Shown here in pieces: positions 60,577 to 64,000 of a stretch of 64,000 nucleotides of DNA (position 1 is its first letter; the number at the start of each line of letters is the position of its first letter). A program made the translations under genes and the position numbers. The notes beneath the pieces were generated by a model, which ran no database searches, was not told the DNA's origin, and saw only the letters and a list, made by a program, of their open reading frames with translations. Location: positions 3,286,001 through 3,350,000 of the forward strand of contig NZ_CP009322.1 of the NCBI RefSeq assembly GCF_000959725.1, given 5' to 3'. This stretch comes from Burkholderia gladioli (GTDB taxonomy: Bacteria; Pseudomonadota; Gammaproteobacteria; Burkholderiales; Burkholderiaceae).

Positions 60577-60741
60577 CTTTCCGTGATCGGCCGCGCTCCT
60601 CAGAATCCTCTGACGAATTTCACGTAATCAGGTTATTTCGCGTTGTGAGGGTACACGGTCGGCAGGCTTTCGCTGCTTCGCGCGCGTCGTGGGCGGCCGA
60701 GGTCGGTTTCGTTGCTTTCCGCCGCGTCGGGAGAAAGCAGC

Positions 60742-63087
60742 ATGACCGCGAACACCTTCACCTTGCCCGGCGGGGCCGACCAGCAGGATGCGGCACCGAA
60801 AGGCGAAGCGACCTACCAGGACAGCCTGCTGGACTGCGTGAGCTGGCTTTGCGAGCACTACGGCTTCGGCAAGAGCCGCGATGCCATGACGGCCGGCTTG
60901 CCCAAGTTCGGCTTCCTGGCCCCGACGATGGTGATCGACGCATTCGCCAACGCCGGCATGCAGGCCGGGATGGTCGAGCGCGAGCTGCGGATGTTGCCGG
61001 GCCATCTGATGCCGATGCTGCTGATCCGCAAGGACAAGGGCGGCTGTGTCCTGCTCGGCGTGCGGCGCGACACGGATTCCGAGCGCCGCGGCGCGCTGCT
61101 CTGCCAGGTCTGGATGCCGGAGATCGCGGGCGGGCCCGTCGAGTACAGCGACGAGCAGCTCGCCGAATGCTATGGCGGTTTCGCGGTGCTCGTGAAGCCG
61201 GCCGCCAAGGTCGACATGCGCGCCGGCGAGCTCACCCCCGAGCCGCTCGGCCACTGGCTGACCCGCACCATCTGGCGCTATCGCCGCTTCTACTACAGCG
61301 CGGGCATCGGCGCCGTGCTGATCAACGTGCTGGGCCTGGCGTCGATCTTCTTCACCATGAACGTCTACGACCGCGTGGTGCCGAACCAGGCCTTCATCAC
61401 GCTCTGGTCGCTGGCGATCGGCGTGGTGGTCGCGATGGTGTTCGAGGGTATCTCGCGTCATACGCGCGCCCACTTGATCGACGCCGCCGGGAAGAAGGCC
61501 GACCTGGTGATGGGCAGCATGTTGTTCCGCAAGGCCTTGTCGATCCGCATGGAGCATCGGCCGCAGTCCTCCGGTTCGTTCGCGAACCAGCTGCGCGAGT
61601 TCGAATCCGTGCGTGATTTCGCCACCTCGGCCACCTTGTCGGCCGTCACCGACCTGCCCTTCGTGCTGATGTTCGCCGGCGTGATCTTCGCAGTGGGCGG
61701 GCCGCTCGGCTGGATCCCGACCATGATGATCCCGATCATCGTCGGCATCAGCGTGGCCGTGCAGTGGCCGCTCGCGCGCGCGATGAAGGAAAACCTGCGC
61801 GAGGCCTCGCTCAAGCAGGGTGTGCTGATCGAGTCGATCGAAGGGCTCGAGACGCTGAAGGCCGTCGGCGGCGAGGGCTACATGCAGAGGCGCTGGGAAA
61901 CCTTCAGCGCGATGCAGGCGGCCACCTCGCAGCGCACCAAGACGCTGTCCTCGCGCGCTATGACGATCGTGCAGTTCCTGCAGCAGGTGCAGACGGTCGT
62001 GTTGATCGTCACGGGTGTCTACCTGATCACCGAAGGACGCCTCACCCAGGGTTCCCTGATCGCCTCGGTGATGCTGGCCAGCCGTGCCACCGCGCCGCTC
62101 AATGCGGTGATGGGACTGGCGCTGCGCTTCCAGCAGGCCAAGGCGGCCTTCGAATCGTTGAATCGCTTGATGGACATGCCGGCCGAGCGCGACCCGAGCC
62201 GCGAATACCTGGCCGATCCCCCTCTCGAAGGGCGCATCGAACTCAAGGACGTGCGCTTTGCCTATCCGGCACCGCCGATGCAACCCAATCCCGAGATCCT
62301 GAAAGGCATTCACCTCGCCATCGATCCAGGTGAGCGCGTCGCCGTGCTCGGGCGGATCGGCAGCGGCAAATCCACCTTGCTGCGCATGATGGGGCGCATG
62401 TACATGCCGACCCAGGGCGCGATGTTCCTCGGCGGGCTCGCGGTCGAGCAGATCGATCCGGCCGACTGGCGGCGCGCGGTCGGTTATGTCGGTCAGGACG
62501 TGCGCTTGTTCTATGGCTCGCTGCGCCAGAACGTGATGATCGCGCGGCCCGAGGCGACCACCGAGGAACTGCTGCGCGTGCTGAAGCTGACCGGGCTCGA
62601 CGAGGTGGCCGCACGGCATCCGATGGGCGTGAACCTGCCGATCGGCGAGGGCGGCGCGGGCTTGTCGGGCGGCCAGCGGCAACTGGTTGCGTTGGCGCGC
62701 ACGCTGCTCACGCATCCACAGCTGTTGCTGTTCGACGAGCCGACCAGCGCGATGGACACGCAGACCGAGGCGACCTTCATCGCGCATCTGGCGCGCGCGA
62801 CGGCCGGCCAGACGCTGGTGGTGGTCACGCACCGGCCTTCGGTGCTGGCGCTGGTCGAACGCATCGTGGTGGTCGAGGATGGCCGGATCGTGGCGGACGG
62901 GCCGAAGGATACGATCCTTGCCCGGCTCGCCGGGCAGCACGAAGGCCCGCCCGGCTTTAGCGCGCGTGATGGGGCAGCGGCGCCTGCCCGGCCCGCCCGC
63001 ACGGTCCGAATGCGGCCCTTGCGCGAGGCGGATGCGACGCGCCCGGCGGCCGAGGCGCCGAACGAGCCGATGGAGGGCAGCGCGTGA
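60742..63087 (+). CDS. Type I secretion ABC transporter, LapB type
   Basis: A 781-residue exporter that moves giant adhesins across the inner membrane. Residues about 15-150 are a C39-peptidase-like domain without an obvious catalytic Cys motif (SLLDCVSWLCEHYGFGKSRD), as in LapB/HlyB, where it binds substrate rather than cutting it. Membrane helices span about 180-460. The ATPase domain has Walker A GRIGSGKST (537-545), signature LSGGQRQL (641) and Walker B LLLFDEPTSAMD (from about 661). The start with GGGAGAAAG is preferred over an ATG ten codons upstream. The C-terminal 40 residues are Pro/Ala/Arg-rich. Its stop overlaps the next GTG. Confidence 0.93.
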   Translation: MTANTFTLPGGADQQDAAPKGEATYQDSLLDCVSWLCEHYGFGKSRDAMTAGLPKFGFLAPTMVIDAFANAGMQAGMVERELRMLPGHLMPMLLIRKDKGGCVLLGVRRDTDSERRGALLCQVWMPEIAGGPVEYSDEQLAECYGGFAVLVKPAAKVDMRAGELTPEPLGHWLTRTIWRYRRFYYSAGIGAVLINVLGLASIFFTMNVYDRVVPNQAFITLWSLAIGVVVAMVFEGISRHTRAHLIDAAGKKADLVMGSMLFRKALSIRMEHRPQSSGSFANQLREFESVRDFATSATLSAVTDLPFVLMFAGVIFAVGGPLGWIPTMMIPIIVGISVAVQWPLARAMKENLREASLKQGVLIESIEGLETLKAVGGEGYMQRRWETFSAMQAATSQRTKTLSSRAMTIVQFLQQVQTVVLIVTGVYLITEGRLTQGSLIASVMLASRATAPLNAVMGLALRFQQAKAAFESLNRLMDMPAERDPSREYLADPPLEGRIELKDVRFAYPAPPMQPNPEILKGIHLAIDPGERVAVLGRIGSGKSTLLRMMGRMYMPTQGAMFLGGLAVEQIDPADWRRAVGYVGQDVRLFYGSLRQNVMIARPEATTEELLRVLKLTGLDEVAARHPMGVNLPIGEGGAGLSGGQRQLVALARTLLTHPQLLLFDEPTSAMDTQTEATFIAHLARATAGQTLVVVTHRPSVLALVERIVVVEDGRIVADGPKDTILARLAGQHEGPPGFSARDGAAAPARPARTVRMRPLREADATRPAAEAPNEPMEGSA

Positions 63088-64000
63088 TTTCGAGGCTCAA
63101 GTGGTGGCGCCGCGGCGACCAGCCGAAAATGCGCAAGGCGGAGATCGAATACATGAGCGACATGCGCGCGGCCTTGCTCACGCAATCGTCGCCGGGCTCG
63201 AAGCTGATGCTCTACGTGGTGGCCGCGCTGCTCGTCGCGTTCCTGATCTGGGCCCGCTTTGCGCGCGTGGAGGAGATCACGCAAGGCGAGGCCACCGTCA
63301 TTTCGCGTAGCCGTGAACAGGTGATCCAGAGCCTCGAAGGCGGCATCCTGGAGGAGATGAACGTGCGCGAGGGCGATATCGTCAAGAAAGGCCAGATGCT
63401 GCTGAAGATCGATCCGACCCGAGCGCAGACCAGCTACCGCGAAGCTTATTCGAAGGCGGTCGGTTTGAAGGCCACGCTGGCGCGGCTGCGCGCGGAAGCG
63501 TTCTCGCAGCCGCTGGTGTTTCCGCCGGCGGTGCGCGGCGAGACCGAGGTGGTGCAGATGGAAACCAAGGCCTACAACTCGCGGCGGCACGCGCTCGACG
63601 AGTCCATCGCCGCGCTGGAGCGCAGCTACGTATTGCAGCAGAAGGAAATCGCGCTGGCCGAGCCGCTGGCTGCCAAGGGGCTGATGTCCGACGTCGAATT
63701 GCTGAGGATGAAGCGCACCGCGAACGAATTGCAGTCGCAGATGGTCGAGCGTCGCAATCGCTACCAGGCCGACGCGAATTCCGAACTGACCAAGCTGGAG
63801 CTGGAACTCGCGCAGACCAACGAGTCGCTGGTTGGCCGTCGCGACGTGCTGTCGCGTACCACCGTGGTGGCGCCCGTCTACGGCACCGTGAAGAACGTGC
63901 GCGTGAATACGATCGGCGGGGTGATCCAGCCCGGCGAACACATCCTCGAGATCGTGCCGCTGGAAGATCAGCTTCTGGTCGAGGGCAAGATCAAGCCGTC
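63084..64000 (+). CDS. Type I secretion membrane-fusion protein, HlyD/LapC type (cut by window end)
   Basis: At least 305 residues are visible; the gene continues past the window. The GTG start overlaps the exporter stop (GTGA). A short cytoplasmic N-terminus is followed by a membrane helix (about 41-60, LMLYVVAALLVAFLIWARFA). Then come a lipoyl-like half (SREQVIQSLEGGILEEMNVREGDIVKKGQMLLKIDP), a long coiled-coil (about 115-250; LDESIAALERSYVLQQKEIAL, LTKLELELAQTNESL) and the return half (TVVAPVYGTVKNVRVNTIGGVIQPGEHILEIVP). It joins the ABC transporter to an outer-membrane TolC-like channel, which is not in view. Confidence 0.93.
   Translation, partial: MISRLKWWRRGDQPKMRKAEIEYMSDMRAALLTQSSPGSKLMLYVVAALLVAFLIWARFARVEEITQGEATVISRSREQVIQSLEGGILEEMNVREGDIVKKGQMLLKIDPTRAQTSYREAYSKAVGLKATLARLRAEAFSQPLVFPPAVRGETEVVQMETKAYNSRRHALDESIAALERSYVLQQKEIALAEPLAAKGLMSDVELLRMKRTANELQSQMVERRNRYQADANSELTKLELELAQTNESLVGRRDVLSRTTVVAPVYGTVKNVRVNTIGGVIQPGEHILEIVPLEDQLLVEGKIKP

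Overview
The window looks like a chromosomal segment from a Burkholderia-type beta-proteobacterium. The inference rests on very GC-rich coding DNA, a Burkholderia-style trimeric porin, an andA/benA-like aromatic dioxygenase operon under an AraC regulator, a complete Tad/Flp pilus locus, and BapA-type adhesins with their own type I secretion system. The species cannot be fixed from the sequence alone.

Left part (1 to 14 kb): a cold-shock protein, a transglutaminase-like protein, a HicB-like protein, a 2886-residue NdvB-type cyclic beta-1,2-glucan synthase, a Crp/Fnr-family regulator, a CsbD-like stress protein and a truncated IS110 transposase. This stretch is a mixture of stress and envelope genes with some loose, gene-poor DNA.

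Catabolic part (14 to 24 kb): a tightly packed minus-strand operon. In transcription order it runs AraC regulator, phthalate-type reductase, Rieske oxygenase alpha, beta subunit, isochorismatase-fold protein, short-chain dehydrogenase, dienelactone hydrolase fused to a SnoaL-like domain, alpha/beta hydrolase and aldehyde dehydrogenase. Start and stop codons overlap at several junctions. The substrate is not known; an aromatic acid or a related ring compound is likely. A divergent porin may import it. Then come a GH95 glycosidase and a secreted protein with a PPC-like segment, both on the minus strand.

Adhesion part (29.4 to 64 kb): a divergent prepilin peptidase, then a plus-strand Tad pilus operon (Flp, TadG-like, TadE-like, a lipoprotein-like protein, a small pilin-like protein, CpaB, CpaC secretin, FHA-CpaF, TadB, TadC, DUF192, TadE, lytic transglycosylase). 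A TPR plus glycosyltransferase-like gene follows. Next come two giant Ig-repeat adhesins (3227 and 2185 residues), each closed by a terminator, and then a LapB-type ABC exporter and a LapC/HlyD adaptor that runs off the window end. An inverted repeat, CTGACnnGTCAG, occurs upstream of flp, of the first adhesin and of the exporter genes. This suggests that pilus and adhesin are switched on together for surface attachment or biofilm formation.
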